In this document: piece by piece, positions 25,776-32,622 of the stretch | Position numbering within the stretch: position 1 is the first letter of the stretch | How the letters are laid out: each line of letters starts with the position of its first letter | Assembly: GCA_028684815.1 (NCBI GenBank) | Contig: JAQUFE010000017.1 | Location: 1-47,595, forward strand | Direction: 5' to 3' | Source of the DNA: Sulfurimonas sp. | GTDB lineage: Bacteria; Campylobacterota; Campylobacteria; Campylobacterales; Sulfurimonadaceae | DNA: 47,595 nucleotides | Program-made: the position numbers and the translations under genes | The notes under the pieces: generated by a model | What the model was told of the DNA's origin: nothing | Seen by the model: only the letters and a program-made list of their open reading frames with translations | Databases searched by the model: none

Positions 25776-26213
25776 ATGTCATTATTTCAAGCCGGAAAGA
25801 TTTTAGAATTATATTATTCTACTAATAATGGTAGAGTAAATACAACTGAGTTGGCTCTTGATGACAAGGGTGTTATAGAAGATAAGTATTATAACAAAGA
25901 CATACAAAGGTCTGTTTTAATAACCTCGAAAGCTAGTTATGATATGGCTAATAATCATGGTATAGATGCACCATATAGTGCATTGGGGGAAAATATACTT
26001 ATAGATTATAATCCTTACCATTTAAAACCAGGGGCAAGACTTGCAATTGGTGATCTTGAGTTAGAGATTAGTCAAAATTGTACACTATGTAAAAGTTTAG
26101 CAAAAGTAGATGCAAGACTGCCAAAGTTACTTCAAAATGATAGAGGTGTTTTTGCAAAAGTTATTAGTAGCGGTACTATCCGCAAGGGTGATAATATTTA
26201 TCTTCTAAAATAG
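25776..26213 (+). CDS. MOSC-domain protein
   Basis: Stand-alone MOSC (molybdenum cofactor sulfurase C-terminal) domain of 145 residues, a fold that handles sulfur or molybdenum cofactor. Fold-typical segments are VIEDKYYNKDIQRSVLI, SALGENILIDYNPYHLKPGARLAIGDLELEIS and the cysteine region C102-T-L-C105. The usual single catalytic cysteine is therefore doubled. It heads a likely operon with the DUF302 and flavoprotein genes. Given the nearby molybdoenzyme SoxC and the moaC and mobA genes, a cofactor-related role is reasonable but inferred. Confidence 0.8.
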   Translation: MSLFQAGKILELYYSTNNGRVNTTELALDDKGVIEDKYYNKDIQRSVLITSKASYDMANNHGIDAPYSALGENILIDYNPYHLKPGARLAIGDLELEISQNCTLCKSLAKVDARLPKLLQNDRGVFAKVISSGTIRKGDNIYLLK

Positions 26214-26249
26214 AGAGTAAATCTCACAAAATCAAAAAAAAGGGAAAAA

Positions 26250-27188
26250 ATGAAATCAATAATCAAAAAATTAGTCGTAGCACTAATGTTAGCAGCTGGG
26301 GTAGTAGCTAGTGGGGCACAAGATATTCAGATATATACTGCTGATAACTCAAAAGGTGCAATTACAGGAGCTTCTATAGAAAAAGCTTTTGCAGATGCAG
26401 GCTTTGTAATCTCTGGAAATAATGATATGAATGTTGCATTTAAATCAAAGTTTCAAAAAACAAATCACAAGATGTATCATCTATTTACTCTTTATAAGAA
26501 AGAGTTAGTTTTAGAACTTGTTAAAATAACTCCAGAAGCTGCACTATTTGCACCTCTTAGTATGTCCATATATATGAAAGAGGGTTCAAATGATATCTCT
26601 ATCTCATCTATATCTCTAGAAGGTATGGCGAAAGTTACTGGAATACCTGTAACTAATAAACACATGGTAGAGTACAGCAAACTTATTAGAGCAACTCTAG
26701 CAAAAGCTCTACCAAATGGTCATTTTGAAAAAACATCATATAAAATCTTAACACCTAGGGGTGAACTTGTGACTTCGTTTACTGGCGAGATGGAAGCTCA
26801 AGGTGATGACGTTGAAGATGAATTAGAAGGTCTTCAAACTGAGCTTGAGGGTTCAGTAGAAACTCTTGGATTTGTAATTGCAGGTTACAACAAACTAGGT
26901 GATGAATTTGCTGAAGCTGGCTATGACAAATATGACTTTTTCGATGCATACTCTATTTGTAAATTACCAGTTATTTTTGAAGTGGCAAAAACTCACCCAG
27001 AAGCTGGTGCCTTTGCTCCTTGTGTATTATATATGTATAAAGAAAAAGGTTCTACTAAAGTAAAAATGGCGTATCCATCAGTTTATAACTGGATAAGCTC
27101 TTTAGATATCGAAGATAAACCATCTATAGAAGTATTAGAAGATGCTCAAAAAGCACTTGTAGGGGTGATTAACGAAACTTTAGAGTAA
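26250..27188 (+). CDS. Exported protein with two DUF302-like domains
   Basis: A signal peptide (1-23) is followed by two related halves. The second (about 205-310) is a good DUF302 match: YDFFDAYSICKLPVIFEVAKTHPEAG, then FAPCVLYMYKEKG, with C237 and C258. The first (about 40-165) has the same frame (LFTLYKKELVLELVKITPEAALFAPLSMSIYMKEG) but both cysteine positions are replaced, by Y82 and L103. The protein is periplasmic by prediction. DUF302 proteins bind or sense unknown ligands and often accompany sulfur or redox genes. GGGAAAAA precedes the ATG, and the FCSD-type gene follows after 30 bp. Confidence 0.75.
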   Translation: MKSIIKKLVVALMLAAGVVASGAQDIQIYTADNSKGAITGASIEKAFADAGFVISGNNDMNVAFKSKFQKTNHKMYHLFTLYKKELVLELVKITPEAALFAPLSMSIYMKEGSNDISISSISLEGMAKVTGIPVTNKHMVEYSKLIRATLAKALPNGHFEKTSYKILTPRGELVTSFTGEMEAQGDDVEDELEGLQTELEGSVETLGFVIAGYNKLGDEFAEAGYDKYDFFDAYSICKLPVIFEVAKTHPEAGAFAPCVLYMYKEKGSTKVKMAYPSVYNWISSLDIEDKPSIEVLEDAQKALVGVINETLE

Positions 27189-27218
27189 TAAAAAATAGAT
27201 TTAAGAGAGGGTATTTAA

Positions 27219-28562
27219 ATGGCTATATCAAGAAGAAAAGCTCTGCAACTTTCAGGAGTTGCTGCAGCTGCAGTAGCAATAAGTGGATGTAGCAAAATAC
27301 AGGACCCAGCACCAGAGCAAACAACTAAGCCTAAAACTACTTATAAGGCGCCTATTGCAGATGCAAAAGGTCCTAGAGTGGTTGTAGTTGGTGGTGGATG
27401 GTCAGGACTCTCTATTGCAAAATACACAAAGATATTTGCTCCAAATGCAGATGTAATATTGGTTGAGCAAAGACATGAATTCGTATCCTGCCCTCTTAGT
27501 AATCTGTGGTTAGTTAATAAGATAGAGTTAGAGTTTTTAACTCATGATTATCTTCAAGCTGCAAGAGAAAATAACTACACCTACTTCCATGCAACTGCAA
27601 TCGGCCTTGACAGAAAAAAACGTGTTTTAGAGACTAGTGAGGGTGACATTAGTTTTGATTATTTAGTTTTTGCTCCAGGAATTGATTATGACTACTCCAG
27701 ATGGACAGATGATATAGCATTTGAGACAAGACTGAGACAAGAGTACCCAGCGGGCTTTATTCCTGGCTCTGAACATATTACCCTGCGAAATAAAGTTCTT
27801 AACTTCAAAGGTGGAAACTTTATCTTAACAGTTCCAAGTGGGAATTATAGATGCCTTCCAGCTCCTTATGAAAGAGCTTGTGTAATTGCAGATTATTTCA
27901 AGCAAAAAAAATTAGATGCTAAAGTAATACTATTAGATGAGAATAACACTATAACAATAAAAAAAGAGGGTTTCGCATCTGCTTTTAAAGAGCTTTATAG
28001 CGATTATATCGAGTATATGCCCAATACGGTAATAAATAATATAGACCTTGATAATAAAATTGTTGAAACCGAATTTGATGAGATAGAGTTTGAAGAAGCT
28101 GCTTTTTATCCTCATGTTAGAGGTGCCAAAATTTTAGAAAGAGTTGGCATAGCTAAAGATGCTAAAAATATGCTTGAGGGTGATATTAACACACTTACCT
28201 ATGAAGTCAATGGTGAAAAAGACATATATATAGCAGGTGATTCTAGACCAATGGGCTTTTCTAAATCTGGAAATACTGCTAACTCTGAAGGGCATCATGT
28301 AGCTAAACTGATAGCTCAAAAGATAAACAAAACAAAAGAAATAAAGTGGGAATCTCCAACTACCACTTGTTTTTCTGCTGTTTCTATAGCGCCAGAGAGA
28401 GCAATCTATATTTACACACAATATGCTCATAATAAAACGGATTTAACATTTAATTTTGCATCAACGACTAGTAGTGAAGATTGGCTTAAAAATGGAGAGG
28501 TTAACGCTAACTCAATCTATGATTGGGCAACTGCTCTATATGCAGATATGTTTAGCAAATAG
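27219..28562 (+). CDS. FCSD-type sulfide dehydrogenase flavoprotein, Tat lipoprotein (paralogue 1)
   Basis: Matches the flavin subunit of flavocytochrome c sulfide dehydrogenase (FccB/SoxF). VVVVGGGWSGLSIA (54-67) binds FAD. C91 in FVSCPLSN corresponds to the FAD-linking cysteine. C212 (YRCLPAPYERAC) and C384 (TTCFSAV) fit the redox disulfide. The N-terminus has SRRK (Tat) followed by a lipobox ISGC24, predicting an exported lipoprotein. No fccA cytochrome gene is adjacent. It ends a MOSC-DUF302-flavoprotein operon. A second, clearly related copy lies at 42958-44334. Confidence 0.85.
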   Translation: MAISRRKALQLSGVAAAAVAISGCSKIQDPAPEQTTKPKTTYKAPIADAKGPRVVVVGGGWSGLSIAKYTKIFAPNADVILVEQRHEFVSCPLSNLWLVNKIELEFLTHDYLQAARENNYTYFHATAIGLDRKKRVLETSEGDISFDYLVFAPGIDYDYSRWTDDIAFETRLRQEYPAGFIPGSEHITLRNKVLNFKGGNFILTVPSGNYRCLPAPYERACVIADYFKQKKLDAKVILLDENNTITIKKEGFASAFKELYSDYIEYMPNTVINNIDLDNKIVETEFDEIEFEEAAFYPHVRGAKILERVGIAKDAKNMLEGDINTLTYEVNGEKDIYIAGDSRPMGFSKSGNTANSEGHHVAKLIAQKINKTKEIKWESPTTTCFSAVSIAPERAIYIYTQYAHNKTDLTFNFASTTSSEDWLKNGEVNANSIYDWATALYADMFSK

Positions 28563-28576
28563 CATTTTTAAAACTA

Positions 28577-28607
28577 ACAAGTAAGAGAGATTATTTCTCT
28601 TACTTGT
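28577..28607. terminator. Convergent terminator hairpin
   Basis: A 12-bp perfect stem ACAAGTAAGAGA / TCTCTTACTTGT (28577-28588 and 28596-28607) encloses a 7-nt loop. It serves the flavoprotein operon on the plus strand and overlaps the stop codon of the minus-strand gene. Confidence 0.75.
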
Positions 28608-29652
28608 CTTTATTTTCCATTGCACCTTTAGCTGTTTTTATGGCACTTCCAAGAGCTGTTTTTGCAACGCTCCAAGCCTGTTTACCCATTCTTTTTGCTT
28701 CTTGTGCAGCTTGTGACTTAAGTGCAGTGTCTGCTCTTTGTACTGCAGTTTTTGCAAAACTAGAAAACCTCTCTCTCATCATATCAGCAGCTTCTTTAGA
28801 GATATAAACTAACTCTTCTAAATCATAACGCATACTTCTGTTGATATCTAGTAAAAGTTTGTTTATCGCTGGAGAGTTTTCACTAGCTTGAGTTTGAACT
28901 ACTTGAGAAAAGAGAATATCTGTCTGGTTTAGATCTTCCATAATAGTGTCATAATCTTCTATTAGGATGTGTTTTGCTTCTACTGGCATATATGCTAAGC
29001 GTTTTTTAAATCTATCTATGGAGTGGATAAGGCCACTTCTCATACCTTTTAGAGTCGCAGTTAAGATATCTTCAGCCTTTGTTGGTGTAGCTTCTGCTAC
29101 ATCTATAGAGCATTGAAGTATAGTTGAGAGAATTTTTCTTATTCTGATAGTGTTTAGCGAGCCTTCTTTTATCGCTTCAAAGGTTAAATCTTTGATAACC
29201 TCTTGAATACTCTCTTTTATCTCCCCATCTGTATCTCTCTCTAGCGCAGTTATGATAGCAGACTCTACTAATTCACTTAAAAATTCGTATAAATCTATGG
29301 ATTGTAATTTTACTTGATGGAGTTTTAAAAGTGCAGATTCGTTCTCACTTAGCACAGATTCAATAGCATTAAAAACATTGTACTTTGTCTCTTGAAGTTC
29401 TTGCGCTTTTTTATCTAACTTTCTATCTAACGCCTCTTTTTGAGATACTAGCAGTGCTACATCTTCTTTTAGAGTTCTCGTCTCAATATCTAAAATAGTT
29501 GTAGCAATACTTTTAATTTCATGAAGATTTAGCTCATCTATCTCTGTGTCAGTAGCGAGTCTAGTAATTGTATCTGAAATTCTTTTTTGGATATCTTCTA
29601 AGGTTTTGTTATATGAGTTTTGTATATCGATTGTAAGTTTATCTACTTCCAT
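28600..29652 (-). CDS. Unrecognised helical 350-residue protein
   Basis: Family not confidently recognised. The protein is almost entirely helical with coiled-coil stretches (for example 60-110, KEDVALLVSQKEALDRKLDKKAQELQE). It has no signal peptide or membrane helix. The C-terminal 70 residues form alanine-rich amphipathic repeats (AQEAKRMGKQAWSVAKTALGSAIKTAKGAM), like proteins that lie on membranes or lipids. AAGGAC lies upstream of the ATG. It is downstream of moaC and DUF493 on the same strand with a 20-bp gap, so it may share their transcript. Confidence 0.7.
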   Translation of the reverse strand: MEVDKLTIDIQNSYNKTLEDIQKRISDTITRLATDTEIDELNLHEIKSIATTILDIETRTLKEDVALLVSQKEALDRKLDKKAQELQETKYNVFNAIESVLSENESALLKLHQVKLQSIDLYEFLSELVESAIITALERDTDGEIKESIQEVIKDLTFEAIKEGSLNTIRIRKILSTILQCSIDVAEATPTKAEDILTATLKGMRSGLIHSIDRFKKRLAYMPVEAKHILIEDYDTIMEDLNQTDILFSQVVQTQASENSPAINKLLLDINRSMRYDLEELVYISKEAADMMRERFSSFAKTAVQRADTALKSQAAQEAKRMGKQAWSVAKTALGSAIKTAKGAMENKDK

Positions 29653-29672
29653 TTTAAAGTCCTTGGTTTATT

Positions 29673-29942
29673 TTATAGTACCATTTTGATATTTTGATGA
29701 GCCTTTAGGGCTTCATATATAAAGTTTCTATCATCCTCGTTATGAACAAGCAGATCTAAATTCATACTCACATACTTGCCACCTTTTGAGTTTTTAGAGT
29801 GAGTTAGCTTATGACTCCTCTCATCTATAACATCTCTAATAGCCTGCTCTAGTGCTTCTTTCTCGCCTGCTATAAGCTTATAAGACCACGAACATGGATA
29901 CTCAAGGATAAGTTTCTCATCTCTATCGTTTAAAATCTCCAC
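29673..29942 (-). CDS. DUF493 / YbeD family protein
   Basis: Small alpha/beta protein of the YbeD (DUF493) family, of unclear role. Typical segments are [22 protein letters not shown] and the C-terminal [34 protein letters not shown] chose GTG at 29942 (89 residues), because AGGAGGAAA lies 3-6 nt before it. A TTG further upstream (29966) has no ribosome site. The gene overlaps the end of moaC by 20 nt, and the Shine-Dalgarno sequence is supplied by the moaC codons for its terminal SGGKSG stretch. Confidence 0.82.
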   Translation of the reverse strand: MEILNDRDEKLILEYPCSWSYKLIAGEKEALEQAIRDVIDERSHKLTHSKNSKGGKYVSMNLDLLVHNEDDRNFIYEALKAHQNIKMVL

Positions 29943-30393
29943 TCTTTCCTCCTGATTTTTCTTCAAGTTGAATATCTCTTATTATCATAGCTTTATCTAT
30001 TGCTTTTACCATATCGTATATAGTTAAAAGTCCGATGCTAACACCTGTTAACGCTTCCATCTCGACTCCAGTCTGCCCTGTTAGTTTTGCAGTAACACTC
30101 AGCTTAAAGCCTGGAACAGATGGAAGTTCTTCAACATCACAGTTGATGCCACTTAGGTTTAATGGATGACACATTGGGATAAGATCACTTGTTTTTTTAA
30201 CACCCATTATTGCTGCAATTACAGCAGTTTGTAATACTGGACCTTTCTTGGTTTTCTCACTAACTATGGCATCGTAAGCATCTTGGCTCATCTCTATATA
30301 TCCAGATGCAACTGCTACTCTTGTTGTTTGATTTTTATCCGATACATCAACCATCTTTGGTCTTTGATTCTCATCTAAGTGTGTTAAGTTCAT
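29923..30393 (-). CDS. moaC: Cyclic pyranopterin monophosphate synthase MoaC
   Basis: Converts the MoaA product into cyclic pyranopterin monophosphate, the first intermediate of molybdenum cofactor synthesis. Hallmarks are the [16 protein letters not shown] start, the conserved [43 protein letters not shown], and the C-terminal KSGGKSG. Length is 156 residues, which is standard. moaA and moaB are not in the window. It supplies cofactor for molybdoenzymes such as SoxC, encoded 8 kb away. Overlap with the DUF493 gene suggests a joint transcript. Confidence 0.96.
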   Translation of the reverse strand: MNLTHLDENQRPKMVDVSDKNQTTRVAVASGYIEMSQDAYDAIVSEKTKKGPVLQTAVIAAIMGVKKTSDLIPMCHPLNLSGINCDVEELPSVPGFKLSVTAKLTGQTGVEMEALTGVSIGLLTIYDMVKAIDKAMIIRDIQLEEKSGGKSGDFKR

Positions 30394-30513
30394 TATATTT
30401 CTTTTTATTTTTTCTTTATTATAGCGAAGGGGAGTTGAATTTGTGCTAGAGTAACTTTACTGCTTCTTGATTTTCATAAAGATTATTTAATTTTAGTGTA
30501 GGTGTTTTATAAA

Positions 30514-30630
30514 ATTGAACCCTCTTATTAATCTATAAACTAGATTCCGTTTCAGGCACGGAATGACGGTATATGAGTCATCCTGAACTTGATTCAGGAT
30601 CTACCTTAATAATTGTTCAGAGCACTCAAT
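30514..30630 (-). repeat. Paired-palindrome REP-like element, copy C
   Basis: Minus-strand copy of the unit at 25634-25748. It has both hairpins, ATCCTGAA-TCAAG-TTCAGGAT and a second with one altered arm (TTCCGTGCCTGAAACGGAA), and the same outer flanks ending in CTCTGAACAATTATTAAG and AATAAGAGGGTTCAAT. It touches the stop codon of the DUF134 gene, so it may serve as that gene's 3' structure. Confidence 0.8.
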
Positions 30631-31212
30631 TCATAGTAAATCAGTAAGCTCACTTAGTTTTATTTTTTCTTTAGTTATTGGTTCTATGCCCTTAGATAGA
30701 AGGCTATTTTTTAATCCTTCTCCGATTTTACAAGAGATAAAAACATTTACATTGTTTTGAATAAAGATTTGTGGAAGCAGAGTGGCTGGCTTGTCTTGTG
30801 GTGAATCTATAGGGTTTAGAATCTTATTTAGAAGCACTATATTCTCTTTGGAGATAGCATAGAAATAGATATATTTTTGATTGTTTTGAATATTTTCAAA
30901 ATTTTCATCATTTGAGCAGATTGCTACTACAGTTGTGTCGCTATGGTTTTGTATATTTATACTGTGTCCGCTCACAATTGCAGAAGTTAGTTTTTTTCTA
31001 GCATTTTTTAAAATTCTTGTAAAAGTTGGTCTAGAGACTTCCATCTTCTTAGCAGCTTCTTCTTGATAAAGTTCTAAAATATCCATAAGATAAAGCGCTT
31101 CTATCTCTTCATCTAAAAGATGTGTAATACCTGTAACTTCCTTTTTTATTGGTGCATATTCTTTATAGATTGGTTTAAAATTTATTTTCCTTGCGTGCTT
31201 TATCCTACCCAT
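30631..31212 (-). CDS. DUF134 helix-turn-helix regulator with dinitrogenase Fe-Mo cofactor domain
   Basis: Predicted DNA-binding sensor. Residues 1-85 form a DUF134 sigma-70-region-4-like domain (EEIEALYLMDILELYQEEAAKKMEVSRPTFTRILKNARKKLTSAI). Residues 90-190 form a NifX/NifB-type dinitrogenase iron-molybdenum cofactor domain (TVVAICSNDENFENIQNN... YIYFYAISKEN), which binds metal clusters in other proteins. The combination suggests a metal- or cluster-responsive regulator. It is divergent from a short operon that ends in another NifX-type protein. Two identical TTGACATATGTTCA boxes in between are candidate operators. Confidence 0.83.
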   Translation of the reverse strand: MGRIKHARKINFKPIYKEYAPIKKEVTGITHLLDEEIEALYLMDILELYQEEAAKKMEVSRPTFTRILKNARKKLTSAIVSGHSINIQNHSDTTVVAICSNDENFENIQNNQKYIYFYAISKENIVLLNKILNPIDSPQDKPATLLPQIFIQNNVNVFISCKIGEGLKNSLLSKGIEPITKEKIKLSELTDLL

Positions 31213-31260
31213 AAAAGTTCCTGTTTTTTTAAATTCTATCTAAAAAATCTTGAATCTTAC

Positions 31261-31304
31261 TTGACATATGTTCATAAAAGGAATATTATTTTGACATATG
31301 TTCA
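31261..31304 (+). promoter_or_regulatory. Tandem TTGACATATGTTCA boxes between divergent DUF134 and NifX-type genes
   Basis: Two identical 14-bp boxes lie at 31261-31274 and 31291-31304, exactly 30 bp apart (about three helix turns). Each has an ACATATGT palindromic core. Each also begins with TTGACA and is followed at 17 bp by a -10-like hexamer, TATTAT (31284-31289) or GATAAT (31314-31319). They may be two tandem promoters, two operator sites for the DUF134 protein, or both. Confidence 0.6.
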
Positions 31305-31331
31305 CTATTTATAGATAATTAACATGATTGG

Positions 31332-31413
31332 AGTAGGGCAAGCAAAAGAATAGCCCCTAGAAGAAGCAATTAAGGAGAGTCTGCAAGTGCAGTGGCTGTA
31401 GTTGATGGCGATG
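31332..31413 (+). pseudogene. Decayed fragment of ompA in the leader of the NifX-type operon
   Basis: This 82-bp stretch aligns with 83 bp of the ompA gene (complement of 33045-33127) coding for the acidic linker around QAKEEPLEEA and SAVAVIDGD. I count well over 80 percent identity by eye, with blocks such as GCAAGCAAAAGAA, CTAGAAGAAGCAA and CAAGTGCAGTGGCTGTA. It carries an in-frame TAG after QAKE and a 1-nt deletion, so it cannot code. It is inverted relative to ompA and lies between the tandem promoters and the first small gene. It is a duplicated and decayed remnant. Confidence 0.8.
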
Positions 31414-31417
31414 TCTT

Positions 31418-31522
31418 ATGCTTCTTTTTGTGCTTGGATATATTGCATTTGCTTGGTATAGCATGAATAGGGTGAAGATAACAAAAGAAGAGATTGGAGC
31501 ATCTGGTGCTCATAACTATTAG
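31418..31522 (+). CDS. Predicted 34-residue single-span membrane protein
   Basis: A short frame coding a hydrophobic N-terminus (MLLFVLGYIAFAWYSMNR), one likely membrane span, then a polar tail (KITKEEIGASGAHNY). Family not recognised. There is no clear ribosome site, and it begins only 4 bp after the end of the ompA-derived fragment, so its original start may have been lost. It precedes a second 34-residue membrane protein by 8 bp. It may be a real microprotein or a truncated remnant. Confidence 0.45.
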   Translation: MLLFVLGYIAFAWYSMNRVKITKEEIGASGAHNY

Positions 31523-31530
31523 GAGGTTGT

Positions 31531-31635
31531 ATGGAGAATGTATTTGGATTAGCTTGGTTGGCACTTTTGCCTATTGTTATTTATGTGATGTACAAGATTA
31601 GCATAAAGAATGTTTTAAAATTTGAGGAAAAATAA
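31531..31635 (+). CDS. Predicted 34-residue single-span membrane protein
   Basis: Short frame with an ideal ribosome site (AGGAGG 4 nt upstream of ATG). It codes for a hydrophobic segment (VFGLAWLALLPIVIYVMYK) followed by a basic and acidic tail (ISIKNVLKFEEK). It ends 1 nt before the start codon of the NifX-type gene, so the two are likely co-translated. Family not recognised. Small single-span proteins like this often are subunits or adaptors of membrane complexes, but nothing in the sequence shows which. Confidence 0.65.
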   Translation: MENVFGLAWLALLPIVIYVMYKISIKNVLKFEEK

Positions 31636-31636
31636 G

Positions 31637-32029
31637 ATGATCGCAATACCAGTAAAAACAGATAAAGAAAACCCAGCGGTGACAACACTTTTTGGAAAGG
31701 CAAAATGGTTTGCTATAGTTGATAACGGTAATATAACTATAGAAAAAAATGAGTTACAAAGCGGAAGAGCTGTTGTGGAGAGTTTTGTCGCAAGAGGCAT
31801 CACTAAGATAATATTTAATCATATGGGCGGAAATCCTTTTATGTTACTACAAAAGGCAAATATAGAGTGCTACCATAGCGGAGATGATAGAATCGAGCTA
31901 AGTGATGCAATAAAAAAATTAAATAGTGGTGAGTTAACAAAAGTAGATAGTACAAATATGTCTAAGTTTGTAGAGCTTGAGAGCATGCACAAGGGAAAAG
32001 GGCATAAAGAGCACGATCACTCTCATTAA
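31637..32029 (+). CDS. NifX/NafY-type dinitrogenase Fe-Mo cofactor-binding domain protein
   Basis: Small protein of the dinitrogenase iron-molybdenum cofactor family, which carries or binds metal clusters. Family-typical segments are [31 protein letters not shown] and [41 protein letters not shown]. The C-terminus is histidine-rich ([13 protein letters not shown]), likely binding metal. ATG 31637 is chosen (130 residues, GAGG 9 nt upstream). No nitrogenase structural genes are present, so a role outside nitrogen fixation is likely. It ends convergently with mobA, overlapping by 4 nt. Confidence 0.85.
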   Translation: MIAIPVKTDKENPAVTTLFGKAKWFAIVDNGNITIEKNELQSGRAVVESFVARGITKIIFNHMGGNPFMLLQKANIECYHSGDDRIELSDAIKKLNSGELTKVDSTNMSKFVELESMHKGKGHKEHDHSH

Positions 32030-32622
32030 TTACAAGAGATAATTCTTAGTGCTTCTTCGTACTCGTGAGGATGGTTTAGGTTTAAAAAGGCTTTCTCATC
32101 CTCAAACTCTACAAAAGTAGTCTTAGAAGATTTTAGTAGGTAGCCGAGTTTGTGGTTATCATCTTGTAGCATCTTAGCAAACTCACTCTCTAGTGAGCGA
32201 TGGTAGATGCCACACATTGGTTGAGTTCCAAATGCAGTTTTTGCAATAGTTGCATCTGCTTCAGAAGTGTCAGCATCTACGATAGCTTTAATCTCTGTAA
32301 ATCCTACAAAGGGAGCATCTACGCTAAGTGCGAAAAAAGAGTCTGTTTTTAGTCTTTGAAATATTGCAACAAAGCCAGCAGTAGGAGCAAAAGTTTGGGA
32401 TGTTTTTGGATCTTCTATAAAGTGAGAATCTCCAATTTGTGCGAGAAAATTAAACTTGTTTTTATCTTTGCAAGAAATATATAGATTTTTAAAGATTTTT
32501 TTGAGCCTATAGAATTGAAACTCTGTTAGAGTATCAAAGCCTCCAAATGGAAGAAGAGACTTGTCTTCTTTCATTCTTGAGCTTTTGCCACCTGCGAAGA
32601 TGACACAGGGAATATCTAGCAT
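32026..32622 (-). CDS. mobA: Molybdenum cofactor guanylyltransferase MobA
   Basis: Attaches GMP to molybdopterin to make the bis-MGD type cofactor. The nucleotide-binding start [23 protein letters not shown] (6-28) is clear, with SVDAPFVGF as the metal-binding Asp region and [11 protein letters not shown] further on. Length is 198 residues, as usual. It begins directly after the ompA stop codon (TAGATG), on the same strand, so it is probably transcribed with ompA. SoxC-type enzymes do not need MGD, so its substrates are likely other molybdoenzymes outside the window. Confidence 0.93.
   Translation of the reverse strand: MLDIPCVIFAGGKSSRMKEDKSLLPFGGFDTLTEFQFYRLKKIFKNLYISCKDKNKFNFLAQIGDSHFIEDPKTSQTFAPTAGFVAIFQRLKTDSFFALSVDAPFVGFTEIKAIVDADTSEADATIAKTAFGTQPMCGIYHRSLESEFAKMLQDDNHKLGYLLKSSKTTFVEFEDEKAFLNLNHPHEYEEALRIISCN

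Noticed and set aside
31324..31353. A 9-codon frame after the tandem promoters, considered as a leader peptide, and hairpin-forming sequence at 31327-31400 considered as a riboswitch.
   Set aside because: The sequence is explained by the ompA-derived fragment; the stop codon and pairing parts fall in decayed ompA coding sequence, so no separate function is needed.
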